Source: Oceanobacillus sp. CFH 90083 (GTDB lineage: Bacteria > Bacillota > Bacilli > Bacillales > Amphibacillaceae). Taken from it: a DNA stretch of 64,000 nt. Below the pieces are notes generated by a model. The model did not search any database. It worked only from the letters and a program-made list of their open reading frames with translations, and was not told the origin of the DNA. The translations under genes were made by a program, and so were the position numbers. Below are positions 18,272 to 27,450 of this stretch, piece after piece. The stretch is from contig NZ_VIYG01000002.1 in the NCBI RefSeq assembly GCF_009389585.1, positions 1-64,000 of the forward strand. Reading direction: 5' to 3'. Position 1 is the first letter of the stretch, and each line of letters starts with the position of its first letter.

Positions 18272-19090
18272 TTAAGGGAATCTTGGGAACTGCTTGAAGT
18301 TCGGTTTCCTTTTTTCTTTAAAGGCGTCTCTTCCTTCTTTCGCTTCATCCGTGGTGTAATAAAGAAGCGTTGCATCTCCGCCAAGCTGCTGCAAGCCTGC
18401 CAAACCGTCTGTATCTGCATTAAAGGATGCTTTCAGGAAGCGTAATGCCATTGGCGATTTTTCCAGGATTTCTTCACACCATTGTAACGTTTCTTCTTCT
18501 AATTTTTCTAAAGGCACAACCGTATTGACTAAGCCCATCTCGTATGCTTCTTCTGCATTATATTGACGGCATAAGTACCAAATTTCACGCGCACGCTTAT
18601 GACCTACTAAGCGCGCTAAGTAGCCGGCACCATAGCCAGCGTCAAAGCTGCCCACTTTTGGTCCAGTTTGTCCAAAGATGGCATTATCTGCAGCAATCGT
18701 CAAGTCACAAACTACATGAAGCACATGGCCGCCGCCAATTGCATAACCGGATACCATTGCAATCACCGGCTTGGGAATCGTACGGATTAAACGCTGCAAA
18801 TCAAGTACATTGAGACGTGGAACTTCATCGCCTCCTACATAGCCGCCATGACCGCGAACAGATTGATCTCCACCGGAACAGAATGCTTTATCTCCTTCTC
18901 CAGCTAATATAATCACACCGACGGAAGAATCATCTCTTGCATCCGTAAAAGCTTCAATCATTTCTTTTACGGTATTTGGCGTAAAAGCATTACGTTTTTC
19001 CGGACGATTAATCGTTACCTTAGCAATACCGTTATATTTTTCATAAATAATTTCTTCAAAGTTTTTTACTTTTTGCCATTCAACTGTCAT
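18272..19090 (-). CDS. menB: 1,4-Dihydroxy-2-naphthoyl-CoA synthase MenB
   Basis: Crotonase-fold enzyme that cyclises OSB-CoA to DHNA-CoA. The 272-residue protein has the oxyanion segment [15 protein letters not shown] near residue 75, the GSFDAGYG loop near 160 with its catalytic Asp, and the C-terminal [12 protein letters not shown] tail. The start at 19090 is set by AAAGGAG eight bases upstream; earlier in-frame codons lack a site. It lies 28 bases downstream of menH in the men operon. Confidence 0.98.
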   Translation of the reverse strand: MTVEWQKVKNFEEIIYEKYNGIAKVTINRPEKRNAFTPNTVKEMIEAFTDARDDSSVGVIILAGEGDKAFCSGGDQSVRGHGGYVGGDEVPRLNVLDLQRLIRTIPKPVIAMVSGYAIGGGHVLHVVCDLTIAADNAIFGQTGPKVGSFDAGYGAGYLARLVGHKRAREIWYLCRQYNAEEAYEMGLVNTVVPLEKLEEETLQWCEEILEKSPMALRFLKASFNADTDGLAGLQQLGGDATLLYYTTDEAKEGRDAFKEKRKPNFKQFPRFP

Positions 19091-19118
19091 GTTAATGACT
19101 CCTTTCAAGCTCAGGGGC

Positions 19119-19913
19119 TTATGTAGTAATATAATTTTCACCTAAGAACACATTTACTATTTTACCAAAGTTTTGCGATTTTTCCACATGAACAGCATGA
19201 CCAGCTTTTGGACAAATGATAAATTCTGCCTTTGGTATTTTCTTTTGCATCATTTTATTTATCGCAACAAATTTTTCATCTTCTTCTCCGGCAATTAATA
19301 AAGTAGGTTTCACAAGCTCTGACAACCGCCCCCACCAGGAGGGCTGAGCTCCAGTTCCCATAGCATAAAGAGACATTGCCAAACCTTCTTTACTCTGAGA
19401 AAGACGTTCGTCTCTGATTTGTCGCTGTACAGCATCCGGCAGCCGTTTTTGTGTGGCGAATAATGGGAGCTCCTGCCATGTATTCACAAAGTCTTCTACC
19501 CCACGATTCAAAATTCGCTGTGCAAGCTTTTCGTCCTTTTCCTTTCGATCAAGACGTGCTGCTGCTTCCCTTAGCCCTGGAGAAGAGCTTTCTAAAATTA
19601 GGGAAGCAACATAATCCGGATAATACATCGCAAAGCTTAACGCCGTTCTTCCTCCCATGGAATAACCGATAACATGCACTTTTTTAATTCCCGCTGCCTC
19701 TAATAAATCCGCAATCAGATAACAACAATCCTTCATGGAAGAAATCGTGCTGTTCGTTTTCCCGTGACCCGGCAGATCCACTAAAATACATTGATAATCT
19801 TTTAAATCGGAACAAACCTCTCTCCACGTCTCACACGTTCCTGTAAAACCATGTAAAAACAGGATTGGCTCTCCCTTACCAATGATTTCGTATTGTAAGC
19901 CGTCCCTACTCAT
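19119..19913 (-). CDS. menH: SHCHC synthase MenH (alpha/beta hydrolase)
   Basis: Eliminates pyruvate from SEPHCHC to give SHCHC in menaquinone synthesis. The 264-residue hydrolase fold carries the nucleophile elbow [13 protein letters not shown] with Ser near residue 90, the [10 protein letters not shown] oxyanion loop, and the catalytic His in KAGHAVHVE. The start overlaps the menD stop as ATGA, with GAGGG just ahead, so translation is likely coupled. The position between menD and menB supports MenH over other hydrolases. Confidence 0.93.
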   Translation of the reverse strand: MSRDGLQYEIIGKGEPILFLHGFTGTCETWREVCSDLKDYQCILVDLPGHGKTNSTISSMKDCCYLIADLLEAAGIKKVHVIGYSMGGRTALSFAMYYPDYVASLILESSSPGLREAAARLDRKEKDEKLAQRILNRGVEDFVNTWQELPLFATQKRLPDAVQRQIRDERLSQSKEGLAMSLYAMGTGAQPSWWGRLSELVKPTLLIAGEEDEKFVAINKMMQKKIPKAEFIICPKAGHAVHVEKSQNFGKIVNVFLGENYITT

Positions 19914-21655
19914 TGCCATCCCTCTTTTATCTCTGCCATAATCCGATTCCACTTCTCCCGATGCCAGGCAGCATTTTCATCACGATTTGTTCTTACCTCA
20001 ATAATTGATAAGCCTGATAGCTGATAACTTTGCTTCAGCTTTGTTTTTAATGCCGTTTCCGTGGCAGCGACTGTATAATCAGCACCATATAATGCCCCGG
20101 CCTTTTCAAAAGGTAAATCAACCGGTGTGCCAAAAATTGCTTCAAAATGCTGTTTATCATTTGCCTGTGGAAGAAAGGAAAAAATTCCACCGCCATTATT
20201 ATTGACAAGCACAATCGTGATTGGAAGCTGATACTGTTTTGCTGCCAGTAATCCATTCATATCATGGAAAAAGGATAGATCACCAATCAGCAGGGTAACC
20301 CGCTCTCCAGCAGCTGCTGCACCAACAGCACTGGAGATAACACCATCTATGCCATTCGCTCCGCGATTGCAAAGGATTGAAATATTTTTCGGGGACACCA
20401 TAAAAAAGCTATCCACATCACGGACAGCCATACTGTTTCCGACGTATAAAGTTGTCTGATCAGGGATCACCTCTGCCATGCCCCGCACAGCTTCCCCTTC
20501 TGTTACTTGCGCTTCTTCACCAGATAATAAGTAATCCTTGGCAATTTGATTATACCTTTGCCATTCACGCAGCCAGGCTGCACTTTTTTGCTCGTCCGGT
20601 GCTTTTTTTATAAGCTGCCGGCATAATTGCTCTGGATCAGCGTAGATATAAACCGTATCATTACCAGACGGATCACGGAATCCTTCATTCTCCTCAACAA
20701 CGAACTGTGGGACGGCCTTATTTTCCTTTACAAAAAATAAATATGCCTTGGATACAGGCATTGCTCCGAAGCGAATAATATAATCCGGCTGCAAGCGTTC
20801 ACGTATCTCTGAATCACGCAGGAAAGCATCATATCCTTCTATCACATGGCTTTTATCGTGTCTCCCTGTCCGCACCTGTGATAAAGGATCTGCCAGGACA
20901 GGAACATTCCAGGCTTGAGCTAAGCAAGATACTGCATCTGCAAAATTGCCATCCATCTCCGGTCCACATACAATCAGCCCTTTTGGCGAAGAATCAAAAA
21001 GGGCTGCAAGCTTTTGTACCTGCTCCTCCGCTAAATGCTTCACACCTTCGATTCGATTCATACTACTAAACGGTCTATCTTCTGCTGTACCCCAAATATC
21101 AGAAAGTGTAAAATCTGGCGTCAACGGCTCCCTAAATGGAAAATTTACTTGAACAGGACCTTTATTCCCCTGCTCTGTATAAGCAAACGCCTGCGCTGCT
21201 TTTTGACGTGCATACTGAAGCATCTCCGGCGTTCCTTCGGGTATTGCCATTTCATGAAACCACTTCACATAGTCGCCATACATTTTGATCTGTTCAATCG
21301 CTTGCGGTGCACCAATCTGACGTAATTCATGCGGACGATCTGCCGTCAAAACAAGTAACGGCACACGACTATAAAAAGCTTCCACAACAGCCGGGTAATA
21401 ATTTGCAGCTGCTGTTCCAGATGTACATAATAGCGCTACCGGACGTTTTGATTTTTTCGCCAGACCTAATGCAAAGAACGCTGCTGAACGCTCATCAATC
21501 ACAACCCATTCCTTGATGGATGGGTGCTCTAAAAATACCAAAGCTAAAGGAGTAGATCTGGAGCCCGGTGAAATAACAACATCGGTCATTCCATTCTTCA
21601 CCAGCTCATCTACAAAGTTAGCAGTATAACGTGTTAAGCTCTCCGTGTAACTCAT
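19910..21655 (-). CDS. menD: SEPHCHC synthase MenD
   Basis: Thiamine-diphosphate enzyme joining isochorismate and 2-oxoglutarate. The 581-residue protein has the N-terminal PYR-domain segment VVISPGSRSTPLAL near residue 26, the catalytic Glu in VVIDERSAAFFALG near 53, and the C-terminal ThDP motif GDLSFFHDMNGL...VNNNGG from about 455. It begins four bases after the menF stop and overlaps menH by four, so it is central in the men operon. Confidence 0.97.
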   Translation of the reverse strand: MSYTESLTRYTANFVDELVKNGMTDVVISPGSRSTPLALVFLEHPSIKEWVVIDERSAAFFALGLAKKSKRPVALLCTSGTAAANYYPAVVEAFYSRVPLLVLTADRPHELRQIGAPQAIEQIKMYGDYVKWFHEMAIPEGTPEMLQYARQKAAQAFAYTEQGNKGPVQVNFPFREPLTPDFTLSDIWGTAEDRPFSSMNRIEGVKHLAEEQVQKLAALFDSSPKGLIVCGPEMDGNFADAVSCLAQAWNVPVLADPLSQVRTGRHDKSHVIEGYDAFLRDSEIRERLQPDYIIRFGAMPVSKAYLFFVKENKAVPQFVVEENEGFRDPSGNDTVYIYADPEQLCRQLIKKAPDEQKSAAWLREWQRYNQIAKDYLLSGEEAQVTEGEAVRGMAEVIPDQTTLYVGNSMAVRDVDSFFMVSPKNISILCNRGANGIDGVISSAVGAAAAGERVTLLIGDLSFFHDMNGLLAAKQYQLPITIVLVNNNGGGIFSFLPQANDKQHFEAIFGTPVDLPFEKAGALYGADYTVAATETALKTKLKQSYQLSGLSIIEVRTNRDENAAWHREKWNRIMAEIKEGWQ

Positions 21656-21659
21656 CTCT

Positions 21660-23060
21660 CTAATCCACTCCTAAAACAGATAACATTGGCATTAATTTTA
21701 CTTTTGTTTCTTCATATTCACTTTCCGGATCAGAATCTTCTACAATTCCACAGCCGGCAAATAAAGAAGCAGCATCCTTTTGAATCAGTGCCGAACGTAA
21801 AGCTACAGCAAACTCACCATGATGATTACTGTCCATCCAGCCGATAGGAGCTCCGTACCAGCCTCGATCTAATAGTTCATTATCACGAATAAACGCTAAT
21901 GCATCCTGTCTCGGTGTTCCGCCAAGAGCCGGTGTGGGATGCAGGCCACTTACAATAGAAAAAATACGATGCTCCTTTTTCAGCTTTGCACGCACGGGTG
22001 TGTATAAATGCTGTAAGGTTTTATATTGATGGACTACTGGTTCATCAGGAACAACAACCTCTGTACAATATGCCTCCATCGTACTGCGAATCATTTGCAC
22101 AACGTAACCATGCTCCTCACGGTTTTTCGGGTCTTCAAAAAGATTACTTGCGATTTGTTCATCTTCCTCCACCGTCTTTCCACGCGGGGCTGTTCCTGCC
22201 AGGCAGGTGGACAGTACGTCATTCCCCTTCACCTTTACCAGACGCTCCGGTGTTGCTCCAAGAAAGCAGTCCTCTCCCATCTCATAGCCAAATACAAACG
22301 AATTTGGCTGCGTATCTACCAGACGCTTTAAAAGATCGGGAATGTTTGCGGATTGATTAAAATGCACCCTAACCTCTCTGGCAAGGACAATTTTATCAAC
22401 CGCCGTCTTTTTCATCACATCCGTAGCCTTTTTAATCGTTTCTTTCCACAGATCCGGAGCTATTTCTTTTTTACGCTGCACACACAACTTGGATGTATGA
22501 TGCAAGTTCTCCGTATTATCCAGCAGTTCCTGGCGGTTATTTTGTAACTCTTCCAATATAGCGGGATAAGCTTCCCCTGTGGTGATGAAACGATTTATAG
22601 TAAGATAATAATCACCATCTGCATGCGTTAAAATATAACCCGGAATAGAAAAATGACTTTCAGGAAAGTTTTCCCACAGTTTTGTTTGCGGTTTTAATGG
22701 ATCAAAGGAAAACCCTCCAAGTGCAACAACCCCAGTTCCTGATGTTTGATAAGGATTATAGATGATCGCATCAGCTAATAAGGCATTCCATTCCTGCTCT
22801 ATCTGCTCATAGCGATGTCTGCAATCCTCCGTTGATAGTTCAAAAGCATGCCCTGCTCCTGCCAGCTGAAAAGCTTCATTTGCGCTGGACCAAAATGTCC
22901 GTGGAAGCTCTAATACTCCAGCTTTTTCTAAAAATCTATATAAGCTAACCTGATTTATTTTTTCAGTGTAACTAAACAATTTATCCTTTTGATCTGTTTG
23001 AACAGACTGTACGGCAGCCTTCAAATCAGCTGTAAACTGTTTTTCTTTTACTTCAATCAT
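21660..23060 (-). CDS. menF: Isochorismate synthase MenF
   Basis: Converts chorismate to isochorismate, the entry step of menaquinone synthesis. The 466-residue protein has the chorismate-binding C-terminal domain: KIVLAREVRV near residue 222, FGYEMGEDCFLGATPERL near 255, and the TPALGGTPRQDA motif near 385. The menaquinone assignment over a siderophore-type isochorismate synthase comes from its place as first gene of menFDHBE. Divergent from menA. Confidence 0.96.
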   Translation of the reverse strand: MIEVKEKQFTADLKAAVQSVQTDQKDKLFSYTEKINQVSLYRFLEKAGVLELPRTFWSSANEAFQLAGAGHAFELSTEDCRHRYEQIEQEWNALLADAIIYNPYQTSGTGVVALGGFSFDPLKPQTKLWENFPESHFSIPGYILTHADGDYYLTINRFITTGEAYPAILEELQNNRQELLDNTENLHHTSKLCVQRKKEIAPDLWKETIKKATDVMKKTAVDKIVLAREVRVHFNQSANIPDLLKRLVDTQPNSFVFGYEMGEDCFLGATPERLVKVKGNDVLSTCLAGTAPRGKTVEEDEQIASNLFEDPKNREEHGYVVQMIRSTMEAYCTEVVVPDEPVVHQYKTLQHLYTPVRAKLKKEHRIFSIVSGLHPTPALGGTPRQDALAFIRDNELLDRGWYGAPIGWMDSNHHGEFAVALRSALIQKDAASLFAGCGIVEDSDPESEYEETKVKLMPMLSVLGVD

Positions 23061-23109
23061 GACGATAAACCTCCATAATAGTTGGACAGGTATTTCATTA
23101 TCCTCTACT

Positions 23110-23138
23110 ATTTTATGCCCTTTTCTCTACTTTCTCAA
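23110..23138 (-). promoter_or_regulatory. Promoter of the men operon
   Basis: On the minus strand TTGAGA (23133-23138), 17-base spacer, TAAAAT (23110-23115); five of six at both boxes. The menF start is about 50 bases downstream. Confidence 0.75.
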
Positions 23139-23306
23139 GAGAAGCCTTCTAATTCATTAAAATCCATTATTCTTTTCTAATTTTCTGTCGATAAATGCTG
23201 CTTTTTCACAGGAACTGCAGCAAAAAATATAGACAAGAAAATATATATTTGCCGGAATAAAATAAACCTCTTTACACCTTTTGCTTATGGATATTATAAA
23301 ATAGGT

Positions 23307-23335
23307 TTGACACGCTTATACCACTTATCTAAAAT
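23307..23335 (+). promoter_or_regulatory. Promoter of menA
   Basis: TTGACA (23307-23312), 17-base spacer, TAAAAT (23330-23335), a near-perfect sigma-A promoter 35 bases before the menA start codon. Confidence 0.85.
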
Positions 23336-23369
23336 AAATACGATATTGTTTTTTAGGAGGAAGCCCATA

Positions 23370-24305
23370 ATGACAACAAATAATCCGGCTGATATAAAAG
23401 AATTGCTGAATGAACGGGAAGGATTCCATAAATGGTGGCGATTAATGCGGCCGCATACACTGACAGCATCCTTTGTCCCGGTCTTTGTCGGGACAATGAT
23501 TGCCTTTAATGAAGGAACCATTGACTGGCTGTTATTTTTCGCAATGATGATTGCCTCTCTACTTATACAGGCAGCTACCAACATGTTTAATGAATATTAC
23601 GATTTTGTGCGCGGGTTAGACAACGATCAGTCTGTCGGCATCGGCGGTTCTATTGTCCGTGACGGGATGAACCCGAAACAAATTCGTAATATCGCCTTTA
23701 TTTTTTATGCGATATCCATCGGCATCGGGGTTTATATATGTATATCGTCCAGCTGGTGGATTGCAGTGATTGGTTTGTTTTGTATGGCAGTTGGTTATTT
23801 ATATACGGGAGGCCCTGTTCCCATTTCCTATACACCATTTGGTGAATTATTCTCTGGCGTCCTGATGGGAACAGTTATTATTGGGATCACTTATTATATT
23901 CAAACGGCCTCTGTTACCATGGAAATGATTTTGATTTCCCTTCCCATCACCATTTTCATCGGATGCATTAACTTTGCAAACAATATCCGTGATCGTGACG
24001 GAGATGAAAAAGGAGGAAGAAAAACGATTGCCGTACTGATTGGCAGACCAAGTTCTATTAAACTACTTGCAATGTTATTTATCGTTTCATTCGCTATAAC
24101 AATTATTTTAATATGCACTGGTATTCTTCCAATATGGTCTCTTCTTACTTTACTGAGCGCTCTGCCGGCTATTAGTGTGATAAAAGATTTTAAAGGAAAG
24201 ACACAGGCGATTGAAATGATGCCTGCCATGAAAAAAACCGGGAAAACAAACACCATATACGGGATGCTTTTAGGCCTCTCTTTACTGATTGCCGGATTAC
24301 TGTAA
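23370..24305 (+). CDS. menA: 1,4-Dihydroxy-2-naphthoate polyprenyltransferase MenA
   Basis: UbiA-family integral membrane prenyltransferase that attaches the isoprenoid tail to DHNA. The 311-residue protein has about eight transmembrane helices and both Asp-rich motifs, NMFNEYYDFVRGLDND near residue 72 and NNIRDRDGDEKGGRKT near 205. The start at 23370 is chosen since TTAGGAGG lies eight bases ahead. It is transcribed away from the men operon, as in B. subtilis, and shares a terminator with ribU. Confidence 0.96.
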   Translation: MTTNNPADIKELLNEREGFHKWWRLMRPHTLTASFVPVFVGTMIAFNEGTIDWLLFFAMMIASLLIQAATNMFNEYYDFVRGLDNDQSVGIGGSIVRDGMNPKQIRNIAFIFYAISIGIGVYICISSSWWIAVIGLFCMAVGYLYTGGPVPISYTPFGELFSGVLMGTVIIGITYYIQTASVTMEMILISLPITIFIGCINFANNIRDRDGDEKGGRKTIAVLIGRPSSIKLLAMLFIVSFAITIILICTGILPIWSLLTLLSALPAISVIKDFKGKTQAIEMMPAMKKTGKTNTIYGMLLGLSLLIAGLL

Positions 24306-24384
24306 AGCATTCGTATCACAGATAAAAAAGCAGAATGGAACCGTGGAAAAATCAAAGGAGCATATCCCTAAAAAAAGAACTGCA

Positions 24385-24426
24385 CAAAAAAAGCAACGAC
24401 TTATTAACAGGTCGCTGCTTTTTTAT
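24385..24426. terminator. Bidirectional terminator between menA and ribU
   Basis: AAAAAAAGCAACGAC and GGTCGCTGCTTTTTT form a stem around a loop of about ten bases; serves convergent menA and ribU. Confidence 0.85.
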
Positions 24427-24427
24427 T

Positions 24428-25009
24428 TTATATAAATCTGGTCCGCTGCTGTTGAATCCAGCTTTGCATTCTATTAAACAATGGAATAAATAAAATGGCG
24501 ATAAAAATTCCTTTAATAATATTGAACGGAAGCACCCCGCCGATAACTGCAATCCGCCGCATTTGTTCGGACATTTCCCAGCCCATAAACCAGCCATACG
24601 CCGGTAATATCAGGTAATAATTGAGTACACTCATTCCGACTGCCATAATAACAGTTCCCATTGCAAGTCCTGTAATAAGACCTTTTAAACCTTTCATACG
24701 GTGATAGATTATAGAAACCGGTAAAACCATCATGAGCCCAGCCACAAAGTTAGATAGGACGCCGATTGGCTCCCCGGATCCGGAGATTGCCAAATATAAT
24801 AAGTTTTTAAGCCCGACCACAAGTACCCCGGCGATTGGAGAGAATATCAATGATGCGATTAATGCCGGAACATCACTGAAATCCACTTTTAAATACGGTG
24901 TTGGTAAAAATGGCAGTGGGAAATTAATAAAAAATAACACCAGTGAAATCGTACTTAGTAACGCAATAATAATTAACTTTAACAGCTGATTTTTCTTCTT
25001 TTTTTGCAT
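24428..25009 (-). CDS. ribU: Riboflavin ECF transporter S component RibU
   Basis: A 193-residue membrane protein with about six helices, the substrate-binding subunit of an energy-coupling-factor importer for riboflavin. The N-terminal KLIIIALLSTISLVL helix, the loop LKVDFSDVPALIASL near residue 40 and GLKNLLYLAISGSGEPIG near 66 are RibU-like. The FMN riboswitch directly upstream makes the ligand assignment firm. The shared EcfA/EcfT module lies elsewhere. AGGAGG is seven bases before the ATG. Confidence 0.95.
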   Translation of the reverse strand: MQKKKKNQLLKLIIIALLSTISLVLFFINFPLPFLPTPYLKVDFSDVPALIASLIFSPIAGVLVVGLKNLLYLAISGSGEPIGVLSNFVAGLMMVLPVSIIYHRMKGLKGLITGLAMGTVIMAVGMSVLNYYLILPAYGWFMGWEMSEQMRRIAVIGGVLPFNIIKGIFIAILFIPLFNRMQSWIQQQRTRFI

Positions 25010-25080
25010 CAGCCTGCCTCCTTCATCATTCTTCCGATTCCAACTCGTGATGAAGGCTCGATATGATTTTTATCCACTAA

Positions 25081-25291
25081 AAAACCCTAAAGCAACAAAG
25101 GGCTTTAGGGTTATAAGTCATCGCTAAATAAATATGCAGAAAACATACGCATAGTTAAATAAAAATCAGCTCGACATCTTCTCCCATCCAGACTATCACT
25201 GTCGGTTCTGGAATTTCACCAGATCAACTGCAACAATGTACAGTTCGCGGACTATTTCCGCCGGTCGGGAATTACACCCTGCCCCGAAGAT
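25081..25291 (-). promoter_or_regulatory. FMN riboswitch (RFN element) of ribU
   Basis: Aptamer 25176-25291: P1 pairs ATCTTC with GAAGAT, and the conserved core includes GGGGCAGGGTGTAATTCCCG, ACCGGCGG, CAGTGATAGTCTGGATGGGA. A terminator, ACCCTAAAGC paired with GCTTTAGGGT then six T (25081-25113), is the expression platform, so FMN should cause premature termination. Confidence 0.97.
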
Positions 25292-25487
25292 TGGAATCGA
25301 ATATTTAATTAACCTTAGTATACCATATTCAATTCATTTGACAAGAGAAAAATTTTTAATTCAATATATATTTCCCTCAGGCATCCTCATCCTTGTATAC
25401 ATACAGGTTAAAAGGTACCGAAGCAGCTCTTGAAGATCAGGTGGCGCAGTTTTTACGAACGGATCTTCAGACGGTGTGATGATTCCT

Positions 25488-26540
25488 CTATAAAAGGTTT
25501 AAATTTTCTTTTCCTGTCATACTTTCAAGCATCGTAACCAATAACTCAATTTCCATATCTATATCCTTCTTACTCACTGTTTCTACGGGAGAATGCATAT
25601 ATCTGAGCGGCAAGGACACAAGAGCTACTGGTACACCTTTGCCTGTATAGCGCATTTTATCAGCATCTGTTGATGTTGCCTGCGGCGTTAATTCATACTG
25701 CAAAGGAATGGATTTTTCTTTTGCCGCTTTTTCCAGCCATTCATTAATTTTACGATGAATCGGTGCTCCTTTTGCTAAAACAGGGCCGCCTTCCAAATGA
25801 ACCTCGGCTTGTTTTTTTATGTTTACATTCGGATAATCTGTGGCAAAGGTCACATCCATAGCAATTGCAAAGTCCGGTTCTACTCCCGCTGCCGCAAAGT
25901 ACGCTCCACCCATATTGGTTTCTTCATTGACTGTACTTGCACCATAAACACCGATAGGCAAGTTTTTATCAGACAGCTTGCGAATTACCTCTGCAACCAT
26001 AAAAGCACCTGTACGATTATCGAGCCCTCTGGCGGAAATATATCGGTCCTGCAAAATTTCCGGATCTGTTTTAAACACACAAAGATCACCAACCTGCACT
26101 TTGCTCAATGCTTCTTCCTTCGATTGAAAGCCGCAATCAATATATAAATCCTGCACATTGAAGTCACCTTTCATCCCGCCATGATGCTGTGCATTAACCC
26201 CAATAACACCTGTAACTGTTTCTTGAAATCCTAGTATGGTTACACGCATACCAACAGCCGCTTTATGATTGATACCGCCTACTTTTTCAAAAAACAAAAA
26301 GCCACGCTCATCAACCCGTTGAATAATAAAGCCAATTTCATCACAATGCCCTGCTAAAAGCACTTTAAATGGAGCATCCGGATTTAGCACTGCAATCGCA
26401 TTGCCGACATGATCTGTTCTTATTTCATCAGCATACGCCTTCACATAATTTATCCATTTCTTTTGAATGGCCATTTCCATACCTGATGGAGATGGTGTAT
26501 GTAGTAATTCCAGTAAGAAATCATATTGTGTATACGTCAT
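25488..26540 (-). CDS. ytoP: M42 family aminopeptidase YtoP
   Basis: A 350-residue di-metal aminopeptidase of the M42 (glutamyl aminopeptidase/TET) family. All ligands are visible: AGHCDEIGF near residue 64, RGLDNRTGA near 174, the catalytic pair in TVNEETNMGG near 207, AMDVTFATD near 230, and MHSPVETVS near 318. The start at 26540 is set by GGAGG eight bases upstream. Cytoplasmic peptide breakdown is the expected role. Divergent from the thioredoxin-like gene. Confidence 0.95.
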   Translation of the reverse strand: MTYTQYDFLLELLHTPSPSGMEMAIQKKWINYVKAYADEIRTDHVGNAIAVLNPDAPFKVLLAGHCDEIGFIIQRVDERGFLFFEKVGGINHKAAVGMRVTILGFQETVTGVIGVNAQHHGGMKGDFNVQDLYIDCGFQSKEEALSKVQVGDLCVFKTDPEILQDRYISARGLDNRTGAFMVAEVIRKLSDKNLPIGVYGASTVNEETNMGGAYFAAAGVEPDFAIAMDVTFATDYPNVNIKKQAEVHLEGGPVLAKGAPIHRKINEWLEKAAKEKSIPLQYELTPQATSTDADKMRYTGKGVPVALVSLPLRYMHSPVETVSKKDIDMEIELLVTMLESMTGKENLNLL

Positions 26541-26648
26541 ATTTATAGCCTCCAATAAAATATTCTTTCATACAAAGTGACATCTATTTACCAAACCTCC
26601 AGAAGAGGGTACACTTACTATATCAAATAATTGAAATGAGGGATATAG

Positions 26649-27203
26649 ATGTCATTAAACGAATGGTATGACAAAGGGCTTGATCCGGATGAATACATTG
26701 AAACAATGCAAGTAAATAAAGAGGATTTATTACACATCTACGATAACTTTTCTTTACCTGGAGATGAAGCCTTTTTTGAAGAGATTAGAAGTAAAAACCT
26801 AAGAGCCATTATTCTTACCGAAGATTGGTGCGGCGATGCGATGTTAAACATGCCGATTTTTCTCAAAATTTCTGAGGTTACCAATATGCCTGTCAAGGCT
26901 CTGCTGCGTGATGATAATCTCGAATTAATGGACCAATATTTAACAAACGGAACTGCCCGATCTATACCTATCATCATTTTCATTGATATAAAAGGAAATG
27001 AAGTTGGCAAATGGGGCCCAAGAGCTGCAAGCATTCAAGCTTATATAGATGAAGCACGTGCTCAGCTGCCGCCAAAGGATGCCAGTGACTTTGAAGAAAA
27101 ACAAAAACAGATGCACCGCTTTATCTCCAAATCTTTTCGCGATAACCAGGATAACTGGTCTGCCGTTTACGAAAGCATTAAACAAACTTTAAAAGCAATA
27201 TAA
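26649..27203 (+). CDS. Thioredoxin-fold protein with a single-Cys WCGDA site
   Basis: A 184-residue thioredoxin-like protein (Thioredoxin_9-type). The usual WCxxC is replaced by DWCGDA at residues 59-64, so only one redox Cys is left. The rest of the fold is present, including the cis-Pro in ARSIPIIIFID near residue 103. This variant is known in firmicute family members annotated only as thioredoxin family protein. Dithiol exchange is not possible as in thioredoxin; a monothiol or binding role is inferred. Monocistronic, with a long-loop hairpin after it. Confidence 0.85.
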   Translation: MSLNEWYDKGLDPDEYIETMQVNKEDLLHIYDNFSLPGDEAFFEEIRSKNLRAIILTEDWCGDAMLNMPIFLKISEVTNMPVKALLRDDNLELMDQYLTNGTARSIPIIIFIDIKGNEVGKWGPRAASIQAYIDEARAQLPPKDASDFEEKQKQMHRFISKSFRDNQDNWSAVYESIKQTLKAI

Positions 27204-27208
27204 TTTAA

Positions 27209-27318
27209 AGAGATTGGAACAAAAGGAAAGTGTGTAAATCGAAAACCGAAGCATATCCACACAAATCTATACTCGGAATTTACCAGGCTGGAATACTGCT
27301 GTTCCAGTCTCTTTTTTA
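27209..27318 (+). terminator. Long-loop terminator-like hairpin
   Basis: AGAGATTGGAACA (27209-27221) pairs with TGTTCCAGTCTCT (27300-27312) over 13 positions with one G-U, enclosing 78 bases, and is followed by six T. The large loop is unusual for a simple terminator. Confidence 0.65.
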
Positions 27319-27450
27319 ATTGATATAATGCGGCAGATGGAATCATTCAATTAACATCTCCTCCATCAATCCCTTGAAAACATCTGCCAATAACGAATAA
27401 GCTGCCCTCCTATCTGCAATACTAAGTCATATAGATTGGAGGATTTTCCG

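Noticed and set aside
25385-25482. In-frame stretch reading GTEAALEDQVAQFLRTDLQTV before a stop, downstream of ytoP
   Set aside because: Looks coding by composition, but no start, ribosome site or recognisable family; could be a very short relic. Not listed as a feature.
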